In this document: positions 20,160 to 29,321 of the stretch, piece by piece
Position numbering within the stretch: position 1 is the first letter of the stretch
Layout: each line of letters starts with the position of its first letter
NCBI RefSeq assembly: GCF_005116735.1
Contig: NZ_SWDB01000028.1
Location: 52,674-116,673, forward strand
DNA length: 64,000 nucleotides
Direction: 5' to 3'
Source of the DNA: Thalassotalea mangrovi
Lineage (GTDB): Bacteria > Pseudomonadota > Gammaproteobacteria > Enterobacterales > Alteromonadaceae
The notes under the pieces: generated by a model
Seen by the model: only the letters and a program-made list of their open reading frames with translations
The model's database searches: none
What the model was told of the DNA's origin: nothing
Position numbers and translations under genes: made by a program

Positions 20160-21524
20160 ATGGCAAAGAATAAAACGGCATTTGTATGTAACGACTGCGG
20201 CGCAGATTTTCCTCGTTGGCAGGGGCAGTGCGGCGAATGTAAGGCCTGGAATACTATCACCGAAGTGCGCCTGGGGACCGCCCCTAAGCGCACCGACAAC
20301 CTGGCCGGTTACGCCGGCCAAACCAGTGCACAAGTCCAGGTGTTAAATGCCATTGATTTAAGTGATTTACCTCGTTTCAGTGCCGGCTTTGCCGAATTTG
20401 ACCGAGTTCTCGGCGGCGGTATTGTTCCTGGCAGTGCCATTCTGATTGGCGGCGAACCGGGTGCCGGCAAAAGCACCTTGTTATTGCAAACCATGTGCAC
20501 TCTGGCAGAACAAATGAACGCGCTCTACATTACCGGTGAAGAGTCGTTGCAACAGGTGGCGATGCGGGCGCATCGGCTAGAACTGAAAACCGATAAGCTG
20601 AAGATGCTTTCGGAGACCAGTGTCGAAAACATCTGCAACATCGCCGACCGGGAAAAGCCAAAAATCATGGTGATTGACTCGATCCAGGTGATGCATATGG
20701 CAGACGTTCAGTCGGCACCGGGCAGCGTGTCTCAGGTCCGTGAAAGCGCCGCCTATTTAACCCGTTTCGCCAAGCAAAATCATGTCGCGATGATCATTGT
20801 TGGCCACGTCACCAAAGACGGGTCGCTGGCGGGACCGAAAGTGCTTGAACATTGTATAGACTGTTCAATCATGCTCGAAGGTAGCACCGACTCCAGATTC
20901 AGGACCCTGCGTGGCCATAAAAATCGCTTTGGTGCGGTCAATGAGCTTGGTGTATTTGCAATGACAGGGCAAGGCCTGAAAGAAGTCAAAAACCCAAGTG
21001 CTATCTTCCTGTCACGACAGGAAGAGCAAACCTCAGGCACAGTGGTAATGGTACTTTGGGAAGGTACCCGGCCGCTATTGGTGGAAGTACAGTCGTTAGT
21101 CGACTACTCTGCCCTGGCGAATCCACGCCGGGTTGCGGTTGGCGCTGATCACAACCGGTTATCGATGCTATTAGCCGTTCTGCACCGCCATGGCGGTTTA
21201 CAGATGAACGATCAGGACGTATTTATTAATATTGTCGGTGGTGTCAAGGTATCAGAAACCAGTGTCGATTTAGCACTATTACTGGCGATGGTTTCCAGCT
21301 TTCGCGACAAAGCCCTGCCCCGGGATTTGGTGGCATTTGGAGAAATAGGCTTATCCGGAGAGATTCGCCCGGTTCCCAGTGGCCAGGAGCGCATCAACGA
21401 AGCCGCTAAACATGGTTTTCGTAAAGCCATCGTCCCCATGGCCAATAAGCCAAAAGAGCCAATCGAAGGTATGGAGATTATTGGCGTTAATACCCTGGCC
21501 CAGGCACTGGAAGCGATTCTTTAA
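20160..21524 (+). CDS. radA: DNA repair protein RadA
   Basis: 454 residues. It begins with the C4 zinc finger (CNDCGADFPRWQGQCGECKAW), then the RecA-like ATPase with Walker A GGEPGAGKSTLLLQ, Walker B IMVIDSIQ, the RadA-specific KNRFG motif (GHKNRFGAVNELG), and a C-terminal Lon-protease-like domain (VAFGEIGLSGEIRPV). RadA drives branch migration in recombination. It lies downstream of serB as in E. coli. The repeat copy B forms most of the region directly before the start. Confidence 0.97.
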   Translation: MAKNKTAFVCNDCGADFPRWQGQCGECKAWNTITEVRLGTAPKRTDNLAGYAGQTSAQVQVLNAIDLSDLPRFSAGFAEFDRVLGGGIVPGSAILIGGEPGAGKSTLLLQTMCTLAEQMNALYITGEESLQQVAMRAHRLELKTDKLKMLSETSVENICNIADREKPKIMVIDSIQVMHMADVQSAPGSVSQVRESAAYLTRFAKQNHVAMIIVGHVTKDGSLAGPKVLEHCIDCSIMLEGSTDSRFRTLRGHKNRFGAVNELGVFAMTGQGLKEVKNPSAIFLSRQEEQTSGTVVMVLWEGTRPLLVEVQSLVDYSALANPRRVAVGADHNRLSMLLAVLHRHGGLQMNDQDVFINIVGGVKVSETSVDLALLLAMVSSFRDKALPRDLVAFGEIGLSGEIRPVPSGQERINEAAKHGFRKAIVPMANKPKEPIEGMEIIGVNTLAQALEAIL

Positions 21525-21564
21525 AAACTCTTCGACAGTTATGGTTTAGGTGGTTAAAATAGTG

Positions 21565-21808
21565 AGAGCGTGTTGACCTTTGCTGGCCGAATTTTGTTCA
21601 ACAAGTGACTGTTAATTGTGAAATTGTTGGAACTAACAGCACACCTATTGTATGAAACCGCACCATTGAATTCTGCGAACAGCGTTTGTTTTGATCCTGG
21701 CCCGCGTTTTTTCAATTGACCGTACAATAAGTACGCTACATTGAAAAAGCCTTGCCCAAATTCCAAACAATTCACTGCAAAATTGCCCTCGAAAGATAAA
21801 CACGCTCT
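21565..21808. repeat. Dispersed repeat, family 2, copy 1
   Basis: About 244 bp bounded by AGAGCGTGTT and AACACGCTCT, inverted to each other, with AGTTATTT following. The first 40 bases (GAGCGTGTTGACC...GCTGGCCGAATTTTGTTCAA) match the second copy at 28896-28979. It fills most of the 331-bp gap between radA and the DPP-IV-like peptidase gene. Apart from it I see only A+T-rich sequence in this gap. Confidence 0.65.
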
Positions 21809-21855
21809 AGTTATTTAATTTAAATTACCTAAGCTAAGCCTAATTAAGCCAAATT

Positions 21856-24132
21856 ATGAAAAAAGCCGTATCGGGCATTATTATGTTGTTGGCAAGCACG
21901 ACGTGCTACGCCGAACAGAATCAAGCCCAACAACCAGCCGAACCTGCCACCAGCGTTGAACCTCAGGCACTATCCATTGAACGCATTTTCAGCGCCCCGT
22001 CATTAAGTGGCGAAAAATCAAAAAACCTGCAGTATTTCCCGGATGGCACCAGGGTCTCTTACCTGAAAGCCAAACTTGATGATCAGAATCGCTACGACCT
22101 GTGGCAATACGACATTGGCAAAAACGAACACACGTTACTGGTCGATGCTGACAGTATTTTTTCCGGCAAAGAAGAATTAAGTGATGAAGAAAAAGCCCGC
22201 CGTGAACGTCAACGGGTGTATGGTTCGGGGATTATGGAATATGTCATTTCGCCTGAAGGCGATAGTATCGTATTCCCCATTAATGGCGATTTGTACCTTT
22301 ACAGTCTGACGCAAAAACAGGCGCGACAGCTGACTCAGGACAAGGAATGGGAAACGGACGTAAAATTTTCTCCTAAAGGCGCGTACGTATCCTATATCAA
22401 AGAGCAAAACATCTATTTAATTGATGTTAAATCCGACGACATGCAAGAAAAGGCCCTGACTAGTGACGGCAAAGGCACCATCAAAAATGGTATGGCAGAG
22501 TTTGTCGCCCAGGAAGAAATGGACCGGATGACGGGCTATTGGTGGTCACCCAATGAAAAGCACCTGGCCTATATTCAGGTTGATGAATCGGGCGTGGATG
22601 TTGCGATTCGCAATGAAATATACGCGGAAGAAGTGAAGCTTTACGAGCAACGCTACCCGGCGACAGGCACCAACAATGTGACAGTGAAATTGAAATCGGT
22701 GCAGATTAGCAACGGTAAAGTAAAAGACTTCCCTCTAGGTGACAACCCGGATATTTACTTACCGCGGGTAAAATGGATGCCGGACTCAAAAGGTTTGAGT
22801 TATCAATGGCAGAGCCGTGATCAGCAAACCTTAAAACTGCGCTTTCATCAATTGAAATCTCGGGTTGGCAAAACCGTGATCACAGAAACCTCCGATCACT
22901 GGATAAACCTAAACCATGATTTAACGTTTTTAGAAGATAAACGTCAGTTTATCTGGGCATCAGAGCGTGATGGGTATAAACATCTTTATCTCTTCAATTA
23001 CGAGGGTGAGATGATTGCCCAACTTACCAAAGGTAAGTGGGTTGTGGACGAACTGATTGCTGTCGATGAAAAAGATGGCTGGCTATACTTTACCGGTCGC
23101 GCTGATACGCCGCTGGAAAAACATCTGTATAAAGTAACGCTTGACGGAAAATCACCAGAGCACGTGACTCGCATCAGCAAACGTAGTGGTTTTCACAAAA
23201 TCCGTTTCGCCAAAGACAAGCAGACCTATCTGGATAATTTTTCCAGTACCAGTGTTGCGCCGCAGCTAAGTTTGCACAAGGCCAATGGCGAGCGGATGAC
23301 ATACTTACTTGAGAATGCCCTGAATAACGAGCACCCCGTCGCCCCCTATCTCGATGCATTGGTAACGCCAAAGTTTGGTACCCTTAAATCCGATGATGGC
23401 GCTGTTGATCTTTATTACAAACTCTACACTCCAAAAAACCTCAAACCTGGTCAGAAATATCCGGTTATTGTCCATGTCTATGGCGGCCCTCACGCGCAGC
23501 GCGTGACGAATCAATGGCAAGGTGCCGATATGATCCAATACATGGTGAGCCAGGGTTATATCGTATTTCAGCTAGATAACCGTGGTTCGAATTATCGCGG
23601 CACTGGTTTTGAATTCCCGATTTACAAGAAGTTAGGGGATGTCGAACTACAGGATCAAATCACCGGCGTGAAATATCTGCACACATTACCATTTGTCGAT
23701 CCCCAACGCATTGGCATCTATGGCCACAGTTATGGCGGTTATATGGCATTAATGGCATTATTTAAGGCACCTGAGTACTTTCAGGCTGGCGTTAGCGGAG
23801 CCCCGGTAACCGATTGGTTGCTATACGATACTCACTATACCGAGCGCTACCTGGGACATCCGGAAGATAATGCCGAGGGCTACCAACAAAGCTCAGTATT
23901 CCCGTATGTTGAAGGGTTTCAAGGAAAGTTGTTCCTCTATCATGGCATGGCCGACGATAATGTGTTGTTTACCAACACCACCAAGCTTATCAAGGAACTG
24001 CAGGATCATAACAAAATGTTTGACCTGATGACCTATCCTGGCTCCAAACACAGTATGCGAGGCAAGCCAGTGAAAGTGCATTTAAACAATGCCATCATGC
24101 GCTTCTTTAATGATAATTTTCAACCGCAGTAA
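21856..24132 (+). CDS. Dipeptidyl-peptidase IV-like S9 family peptidase
   Basis: 758 residues: a signal peptide (1-20, ending CYA), a beta-propeller domain, and a C-terminal alpha/beta hydrolase. The catalytic triad can be placed: Ser625 in GIYGHSYGGYMAL, Asp700 in HGMADDNVLF and His732 in PGSKHSM. The propeller carries the DPP-IV substrate-binding glutamate motif VAQEEMDRMTGYWW, which binds the free N-terminus of the substrate. It should remove X-Pro or X-Ala dipeptides from peptides in the periplasm. It is followed by a clear terminator and seems monocistronic. Confidence 0.93.
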   Translation: MKKAVSGIIMLLASTTCYAEQNQAQQPAEPATSVEPQALSIERIFSAPSLSGEKSKNLQYFPDGTRVSYLKAKLDDQNRYDLWQYDIGKNEHTLLVDADSIFSGKEELSDEEKARRERQRVYGSGIMEYVISPEGDSIVFPINGDLYLYSLTQKQARQLTQDKEWETDVKFSPKGAYVSYIKEQNIYLIDVKSDDMQEKALTSDGKGTIKNGMAEFVAQEEMDRMTGYWWSPNEKHLAYIQVDESGVDVAIRNEIYAEEVKLYEQRYPATGTNNVTVKLKSVQISNGKVKDFPLGDNPDIYLPRVKWMPDSKGLSYQWQSRDQQTLKLRFHQLKSRVGKTVITETSDHWINLNHDLTFLEDKRQFIWASERDGYKHLYLFNYEGEMIAQLTKGKWVVDELIAVDEKDGWLYFTGRADTPLEKHLYKVTLDGKSPEHVTRISKRSGFHKIRFAKDKQTYLDNFSSTSVAPQLSLHKANGERMTYLLENALNNEHPVAPYLDALVTPKFGTLKSDDGAVDLYYKLYTPKNLKPGQKYPVIVHVYGGPHAQRVTNQWQGADMIQYMVSQGYIVFQLDNRGSNYRGTGFEFPIYKKLGDVELQDQITGVKYLHTLPFVDPQRIGIYGHSYGGYMALMALFKAPEYFQAGVSGAPVTDWLLYDTHYTERYLGHPEDNAEGYQQSSVFPYVEGFQGKLFLYHGMADDNVLFTNTTKLIKELQDHNKMFDLMTYPGSKHSMRGKPVKVHLNNAIMRFFNDNFQPQ

Positions 24133-24145
24133 CAACTTAATAATA

Positions 24146-24172
24146 ATGCCCTGATATTCAGGGCATTTTTTT
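24146..24172 (+). terminator. Terminator after the DPP-IV-like gene
   Basis: A 9-bp stem, ATGCCCTGA with TCAGGGCAT, a 3-base loop and a run of T, 14 bases past the stop codon. Confidence 0.88.
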
Positions 24173-24195
24173 AAGCGTGTATTAACCTTGTCGAT

Positions 24196-24651
24196 TCACC
24201 GACAAAATCGATCTCCTTTGTCGAAAATCACTTTCCAGCGCCCATTCGCCTCTTTACGCCAGATTGACGTATAGGTGTGAAATCTCCCCTGCTGATTCCA
24301 CACCGGTCCCGTACTCAACGCAAGCCCGCCATTATCCAATACTTCGACACGTTCAGGACGCCAGGCAAAAGGAGCTTCGGGATTTGCAAATAACTTGCTC
24401 CAGGCTTCAACAACCTGTTGCTTACCGCGATGGACAGCTTGCTCGGAGATAAAGACAGCATCGTCGGCAATAAACTCTGAGAATGCACTAAGATCTCTAT
24501 CTGCCATCGTTTTAGCAAAGGCCAGCTCGCTTTCCCAGACTGCCTTAGCATCGATGTTGTCATTGGCATGGCCAGTCTGGATCATCAAGGATAGCGCAAT
24601 TAAAACGGACAATCGGGCAAGTCGCCCAGCATCGTTTAGGAAAAGGATCAT
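24196..24651 (-). CDS. Periplasmic NTF2-like (DUF4440/SnoaL-type) protein
   Basis: 151 residues from the ATG at 24651, preferred because GGGAG lies 7 bases upstream; the frame is open for nine more codons. A signal sequence (about 1-29, ending TGHA) precedes a cone-shaped NTF2-like domain: WESELAFAKTMADRDLSAFSEF, DDAVFISE, the HRGKQQVVEAW helix, and YTSIWRKEANGRWKVIFDKGD. Such domains bind small ligands or act as isomerases or cyclases; no catalytic set is certain here. It lies 93 bases downstream of the metallo-beta-lactamase-fold gene in the same direction, possibly in one operon. Confidence 0.75.
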   Translation of the reverse strand: MILFLNDAGRLARLSVLIALSLMIQTGHANDNIDAKAVWESELAFAKTMADRDLSAFSEFIADDAVFISEQAVHRGKQQVVEAWSKLFANPEAPFAWRPERVEVLDNGGLALSTGPVWNQQGRFHTYTSIWRKEANGRWKVIFDKGDRFCR

Positions 24652-24743
24652 GATTTGCTCCCATGAATATTTAAACAATAAAAAGGAGCTGACAAAGCAG
24701 CTCCCCGAATCATCAACAACGCTCGTGTTTAACGAAACCTTGT

Positions 24744-25601
24744 TTATTGCCCTAAGTCAGTGATCAATGTTTTCAGCCAACGTTCTTCGTTAATAAATTG
24801 CCAGCTCCAGGATTTATACTGTTCGCCAATGCCTGCCTCGAGAATTTCTGCCTCGGTTTTGCCTTCGGCTAATGCGGATTCAACCAAATCAATCGAATAA
24901 CTGATCATATCGATGGAAGACTGCAAGCCAATCATATCGGTCACCTTGCCATGACCAGGAATGATTTTAATATCCTGGGCATAACTTTTACGGATTTTTT
25001 GAATATTCTCTAAATAGCCTTTCACCGTACCGCCATGGGTAATATCGATGTAAGGAAAGCGCCCTTCAAATAACAAGTCGCCCATGTGCAGCACTTTATG
25101 TTTAGAAAAATAGACGACAGTGTCACCATCCGTATGACCTGATGGTAAATGCATCAATTGAATCACCTCGTCATCCAGATATATTTTCACCCCATCGGTA
25201 TAGGTAACTACCGGTAAATGTGCGCCGGACTTGTTATTATCCTCAGCTACCCGCTTGCGCACGTTTTCATGGGCGAAAATCGGTGCATGCTGGGCAAAAT
25301 ACTCATTGGAGCCGGTATGATCACCGTGATAATGAGTATTAACCACGTATTTTAATGGCTGTTCTTTGATTTCCTGCATTGCCGCTTCGATTTTTTCTGC
25401 CAGGGGTTCAAATTGATCGTCGACTAGCAACAGACCGGAATCCGTTGCCAAAACACCAATGTTACCGCCGGCACCCTCGAGTATATAAACATCGCCCGCA
25501 ACTTGAGTGGCGGCTATCTTCACATCCGAAAAGTCTTGTGCGGCCAGCACCGGTAAACTCAACATGCTGCCAATAAGCAGCAAAACAGATAAATTTTTCA
25601 T
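24744..25601 (-). CDS. Periplasmic metallo-beta-lactamase-fold hydrolase
   Basis: 285 residues with a signal peptide (1-20, ending VLAA). All zinc ligands of the MBL fold are present: NTHYHGDHTGSN (HxHxDH), HLPSGHTDGDT (His), LHMGDLLFEG (Asp) and IIPGHGKV (His). It could hydrolyse esters, lactones or other small molecules; a genuine beta-lactamase is not indicated, because this general arrangement is common to many MBL-fold hydrolases. It is probably co-transcribed with the downstream NTF2-like gene. Confidence 0.85.
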   Translation of the reverse strand: MKNLSVLLLIGSMLSLPVLAAQDFSDVKIAATQVAGDVYILEGAGGNIGVLATDSGLLLVDDQFEPLAEKIEAAMQEIKEQPLKYVVNTHYHGDHTGSNEYFAQHAPIFAHENVRKRVAEDNNKSGAHLPVVTYTDGVKIYLDDEVIQLMHLPSGHTDGDTVVYFSKHKVLHMGDLLFEGRFPYIDITHGGTVKGYLENIQKIRKSYAQDIKIIPGHGKVTDMIGLQSSIDMISYSIDLVESALAEGKTEAEILEAGIGEQYKSWSWQFINEERWLKTLITDLGQ

Positions 25602-25693
25602 ATATCAACCCTGATTGTTTTTTATTACTTTCTGACTATGGAATATTTACGATAGAAAATCCAGTCGCAATACGGACAGAAGTACGAGCAGGA

Positions 25694-26743
25694 TCAAAGA
25701 TTTAGGGAAAGCTGCTGCTCTTTTTGTGGTGCCGAGAAGCCGACGTGCAGGCCAAGCAAACGCACGGGTTTACCCGCGCCACGTGCTAATGCCTCACGCA
25801 GCAGGGAAGGGAAAAGTTCTGGGGTTAATTGCTGGCAACTAAGGTCGACCGTAGTCTGGGTAAAGTCGGCAAATTTGACTTTCACGCCCTGGCGACAGAT
25901 GGGCAGTTGCTCAGCTCGTTGTAATCGTTGCTCGAACTTTGGCAGCAGCCCATCGATAATTTCCAGACAGGCGGTTTCCCCGTCAACATCCTCCGGCAGT
26001 GTCGTTTCTATGCCGAGTGACTTGCGTAGCCGCTCAACCGTCACCGGGCGATTATCATTGCCATGACAACGCTCGTACAAGCTGGCACCAAATTTACCAA
26101 ACCATTGTTGTAACTCCGCCTTGCTGTAGTGGCGTACATCGGCACCGGTTTTCAGGCCGTAATGATGTAATCGCTGCAAGGTTTTCGGACCGACACCAGG
26201 GATTTTTTTTAGGTTCAGGGTTGCGGTAAAGTCCATCACCTGATCAGGTTTGATAACGAAAATGCCATTCGGTTTGTTTTCATCTGAAGCTATTTTTGCG
26301 AGAAACTTGCACGGTGCTACCCCGGCGGAGGCGGTAAGCTGTAATTCATTAACAATGTCGCGTCGGATTTGCTCGGCGATTAAGGTGGCGCTGCCTCGAC
26401 AATGAGTGCTGTCGGTCACATCCAGATAAGCTTCATCAAGCGATAAAGGTTCGATAAGATCTGTATAGCGGAGAAAGATGTCACGGATTTGCCGCGATAC
26501 CTGTTGATATACGGACATTCGACCTTTAACTAAGATTAAATCCGGACATAACCTGAGTGCCTGCGCTACTGGCATCGCCGAGCGCACGCCGAATTCACGG
26601 GCCGGATAGTTGCAGGTTGCCACCACGCCTCGTTTGCTGCTGCCACCAATAGCAATCGGAATGTTACGAAGCGCCGGGTTATCACGCATCTCTACCGCCG
26701 CATAAAAGCAATCCATATCAATATGGATAATCTTTCGAACCAT
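25694..26743 (-). CDS. dinB: DNA polymerase IV
   Basis: 349 residues from the ATG at 26743 (MVRKIIHIDMDCFYAAVEM), which matches the family start; the upstream extension of the frame has no such support. Y-family motifs: the catalytic Asp in HIDMDCFYAAVE, YPAREFGVRSAMP, SLDEAYLDVTDS (second carboxylates), ASAGVAPCKFLAKIASDENKPNG, and the C-terminal little-finger domain. It is an error-prone translesion polymerase. A LexA box lies 24 bases upstream of the start, so SOS control is expected. Confidence 0.95.
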   Translation of the reverse strand: MVRKIIHIDMDCFYAAVEMRDNPALRNIPIAIGGSSKRGVVATCNYPAREFGVRSAMPVAQALRLCPDLILVKGRMSVYQQVSRQIRDIFLRYTDLIEPLSLDEAYLDVTDSTHCRGSATLIAEQIRRDIVNELQLTASAGVAPCKFLAKIASDENKPNGIFVIKPDQVMDFTATLNLKKIPGVGPKTLQRLHHYGLKTGADVRHYSKAELQQWFGKFGASLYERCHGNDNRPVTVERLRKSLGIETTLPEDVDGETACLEIIDGLLPKFEQRLQRAEQLPICRQGVKVKFADFTQTTVDLSCQQLTPELFPSLLREALARGAGKPVRLLGLHVGFSAPQKEQQLSLNL

Positions 26744-26764
26744 AATTTCATTGCGACCACACAC

Positions 26765-26784
26765 AACTGTACATAAACACAGTA
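26765..26784 (-). promoter_or_regulatory. LexA (SOS) box of dinB
   Basis: AACTGTACATAAACACAGTA contains the exact CTGT-N8-ACAG core (26767-26782) of the gammaproteobacterial LexA operator, with an A/T-rich centre. It lies 24 bases before the dinB start codon. Confidence 0.85.
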
Positions 26785-26920
26785 TACGTATCATCCAGGT
26801 GCCAGACAATAGCCTGGCGGTTAATTTCCCTCATGTTAATTAAACCTTGTCTATACTTATGGCGTCCTTCCAGGCGAAGGCAATGTGAATCAAGGTGTTA
26901 GGGTTAGTAGGAGGTGAAGC

Positions 26921-28897
26921 TTGCTCAATAGACGTCAACCTAAAGGGCTAAACAAAAAGGTTTTTTACAGCTCGTCTGCCCTGATTCTGATTTTGTTGGC
27001 CTACGCTGTGATCTGGCCACGCTCTGCCGAAAGCAATTTCAACAGCCTGCAGGCGCTTATCATCGCTGATGCGAGCTGGTTTTATATCCTCAGTGTCGCC
27101 GTTATCCTGATTTTTGTCATTTTCCTGTGCGTATCTCAATACGGTGATATCCGGCTCGGGCCGGATCATTCCAGACCGGCTTACTCGATGATGTCATGGA
27201 TTTCGATGTTATTTGCTGCAGGCATGGGTATTGGCCTGATGTTTTTCAGTGTTGCTGAACCCATTATGCATTATTCTTCCCCGCCCAATGCGCAACCAGA
27301 GACCGTCGCCGCAGCCAGGGAGGCCATGCGAACCACGTTTTTTCACTGGGGCTTGCACGCCTGGGCCATCTATGCGGTGGTTGCCTTGATTCTTGCCTAT
27401 TTCGCCTTTCGCTTGAATCTACCCTTAACCTTAAGATCGGCTCTGTTTCCATTCATTGGCAATAAAATATACGGCTGGCCAGGGCATCTGGTAGATATCT
27501 TTGCTGCAGTAGGTACCGTATTTGGTGTTGCTACGTCCCTGGGCCTGGGCGCATCCCAGGTTAATTCCGGGTTTCATTACCTGTTTGGTATTGAGGTCAA
27601 TAACCTCAATCAGATTATTTTAATGACCATCATTATCGGCTTTGCTATTGTCTCCGTGGTCAGCGGCCTGGATAAAGGCATTAAGCGCCTGTCGGAAACC
27701 AATATGGGCCTGGCCCTAGGGCTGTTATTGCTGGTGTTTGTCCTCGGACCTACGGTATTCCTGCTGTCCGCCTACGTGCAGAATATCGGTGATTATCTAT
27801 CCCACATTGTCCGTTCCACCTTTAACCTTTATGCATACAAAAAGACCGAATGGATTGGTGGCTGGACCCTGTTTTACTGGGGCTGGTGGTTAGCTTGGGC
27901 ACCGTTTGTCGGTTTATTTATAGCACGGATCTCCAGGGGAAGAACGATTCGCCAGTTTGTGGTTGGGGTATTGCTTATCCCCACCGCATTCACCCTGTTC
28001 TGGATGACCATTTTTGGAAACAGCGCTATCGATATGGTGCAAAGTGGTAAAGCCAATGATCTAGTGCGCATGGTCTCGGAAAACACTTCCGTCGCCCTGT
28101 TCGTATTTCTTGAGCATTTCCCATTTTCGGAATTTCTTGCTGGCCTGACCGTGTTGATGATTGTGATATTTTTCGTCACCAGTTGCGATTCCGGAGCGAT
28201 GGTTATCGATATGTTATGCTCTTACGGCAACAATGACACACCGGTGTGGCAGCGCATCTACTGGGCCGTATGCGTGGGTTTAGTCGCCGGTATATTACTG
28301 CTCGCCGGTGGATTGAACTCATTGCAGACGATGACGATTGCCAGCGCCCTACCCTTCACTATTGTGTTGATGTTGTCGATGGGCGGATTATTAAAAGCAT
28401 TGCGGGTTGAGAGCTTTAAGCAGGAGAGTTACTTGCTGACGTCTTTACCGCATACTGGTGCAGATAATAAAGCCTGGCGAGAACGTTTATCGAAGATTAA
28501 CCACTACCCGAGCAAAGAAAACATCGATAAGTTTATTCAGGATACCGTCCATCCGGCGTTTGAAGAACTTCAACAGGAGCTGACTAAGCTTGGCAAAGAG
28601 TCCACCCTGGCGGCCACCGAACACGGTTGGCAGCTCTCGGTGAAAATAGAAGATTCACCCGACTTTATCTATGGCGTGTACCGACAAAGAAATCAGCGAC
28701 CTAACCTAACCGATGAGGAAAATGAGTCGCTAAAAAGTGCCCCTGACAACGATGATTATCATTACTATCGGGCAGTGGTGCACCTGACCGAAGGCGGCCA
28801 GGATTACGATGTGATGGGCTGGTCGACGCTGGGAATTATTAACGATGTCATTGACCAGTACTATAAACACCGTTACTTTATTTACTTGCTCAATTAG
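26921..28897 (+). CDS. BCCT-family choline/betaine transporter (BetT-like)
   Basis: 658 residues with about 12 membrane helices. The family signature MSWISMLFAAGMGIGLMFF then SVAEPIMHY is clear, as are the aromatic-box helix WTLFYWGWWLAWAPFVG and a long cytoplasmic C-terminal tail (about 505-658) typical of BetT, used in osmotic sensing. It imports a quaternary ammonium compound with protons or sodium. The start is TTG, chosen because AGGAGGTG sits 4-11 bases upstream, an almost ideal ribosome-binding site. Its TAG stop overlaps the end of the family-2 repeat. Confidence 0.92.
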   Translation: MLNRRQPKGLNKKVFYSSSALILILLAYAVIWPRSAESNFNSLQALIIADASWFYILSVAVILIFVIFLCVSQYGDIRLGPDHSRPAYSMMSWISMLFAAGMGIGLMFFSVAEPIMHYSSPPNAQPETVAAAREAMRTTFFHWGLHAWAIYAVVALILAYFAFRLNLPLTLRSALFPFIGNKIYGWPGHLVDIFAAVGTVFGVATSLGLGASQVNSGFHYLFGIEVNNLNQIILMTIIIGFAIVSVVSGLDKGIKRLSETNMGLALGLLLLVFVLGPTVFLLSAYVQNIGDYLSHIVRSTFNLYAYKKTEWIGGWTLFYWGWWLAWAPFVGLFIARISRGRTIRQFVVGVLLIPTAFTLFWMTIFGNSAIDMVQSGKANDLVRMVSENTSVALFVFLEHFPFSEFLAGLTVLMIVIFFVTSCDSGAMVIDMLCSYGNNDTPVWQRIYWAVCVGLVAGILLLAGGLNSLQTMTIASALPFTIVLMLSMGGLLKALRVESFKQESYLLTSLPHTGADNKAWRERLSKINHYPSKENIDKFIQDTVHPAFEELQQELTKLGKESTLAATEHGWQLSVKIEDSPDFIYGVYRQRNQRPNLTDEENESLKSAPDNDDYHYYRAVVHLTEGGQDYDVMGWSTLGIINDVIDQYYKHRYFIYLLN

Positions 28898-28979
28898 AGC
28901 GTGCTGAGCTTAGCTGGACAAACTTTGTTCAATAACCGCCAATTACCGGGCCAATCATTGAGTCTGCAAACACGCTCTA
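28896..28979. repeat. Dispersed repeat, family 2, copy 2, between convergent genes
   Basis: An 84-bp element with ends AGAGCGTG and CACGCTCT; with the adjoining T and A the ends read TAGAGCGTG and CACGCTCTA. The TAG at the left end is the stop codon of the BCCT gene; the reverse complement of the right end gives the TAG stop of the minus-strand membrane protein. Its first 40 bases match the copy at 21565. It could also act as a two-way terminator. Confidence 0.75.
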
Positions 28980-29261
28980 TTGGTCGTTAAGGTCGAATTC
29001 AAAGCCGCCAATCAATGGTGCCAGCAGATTGTAAATGATACACATAACCGCGACGCTGATGTAAGTGAAAATGAAGTAGATAACCGGTAAAACCAGTAAC
29101 GCCCAGCCATTAAACCCTGCCATATCGGGATTTTCCAAATCCGGCGCCCATATGGAAAATAACATAAACGGAATCAAAACAGGCAGAATTGCCACGGCCA
29201 TCAGCGCGCCTGACATCAGGGCGTATTGATGGATACTCATACGGGTGATACGACGTTTCAT
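28977..29261 (-). CDS. Small membrane protein, unknown function
   Basis: 94 residues with two hydrophobic segments (about 14-38 and 51-82) and a C-terminal IGGFEFDLNDQ. I do not recognise a named family; the tail motif YNLLAPLIGGFEFDL resembles small membrane proteins of unknown role in Alteromonadales. GAGG lies about 8 bases before the start. It is convergent with the BCCT gene and its stop codon is formed by the family-2 repeat end. Confidence 0.7.
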   Translation of the reverse strand: MKRRITRMSIHQYALMSGALMAVAILPVLIPFMLFSIWAPDLENPDMAGFNGWALLVLPVIYFIFTYISVAVMCIIYNLLAPLIGGFEFDLNDQ

Positions 29262-29321
29262 TGCAGGGCCTCGAAATTAAAAACCCTTTGAGTATAGGAG
29301 GTTTGTCAATAGGACTGGCAA

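Noticed and set aside
24744-25601. Antibiotic-resistance metallo-beta-lactamase
   Set aside because: The motif set is that of the general MBL fold; nothing specific points to beta-lactam hydrolysis, and the neighbouring gene is an NTF2-like protein.
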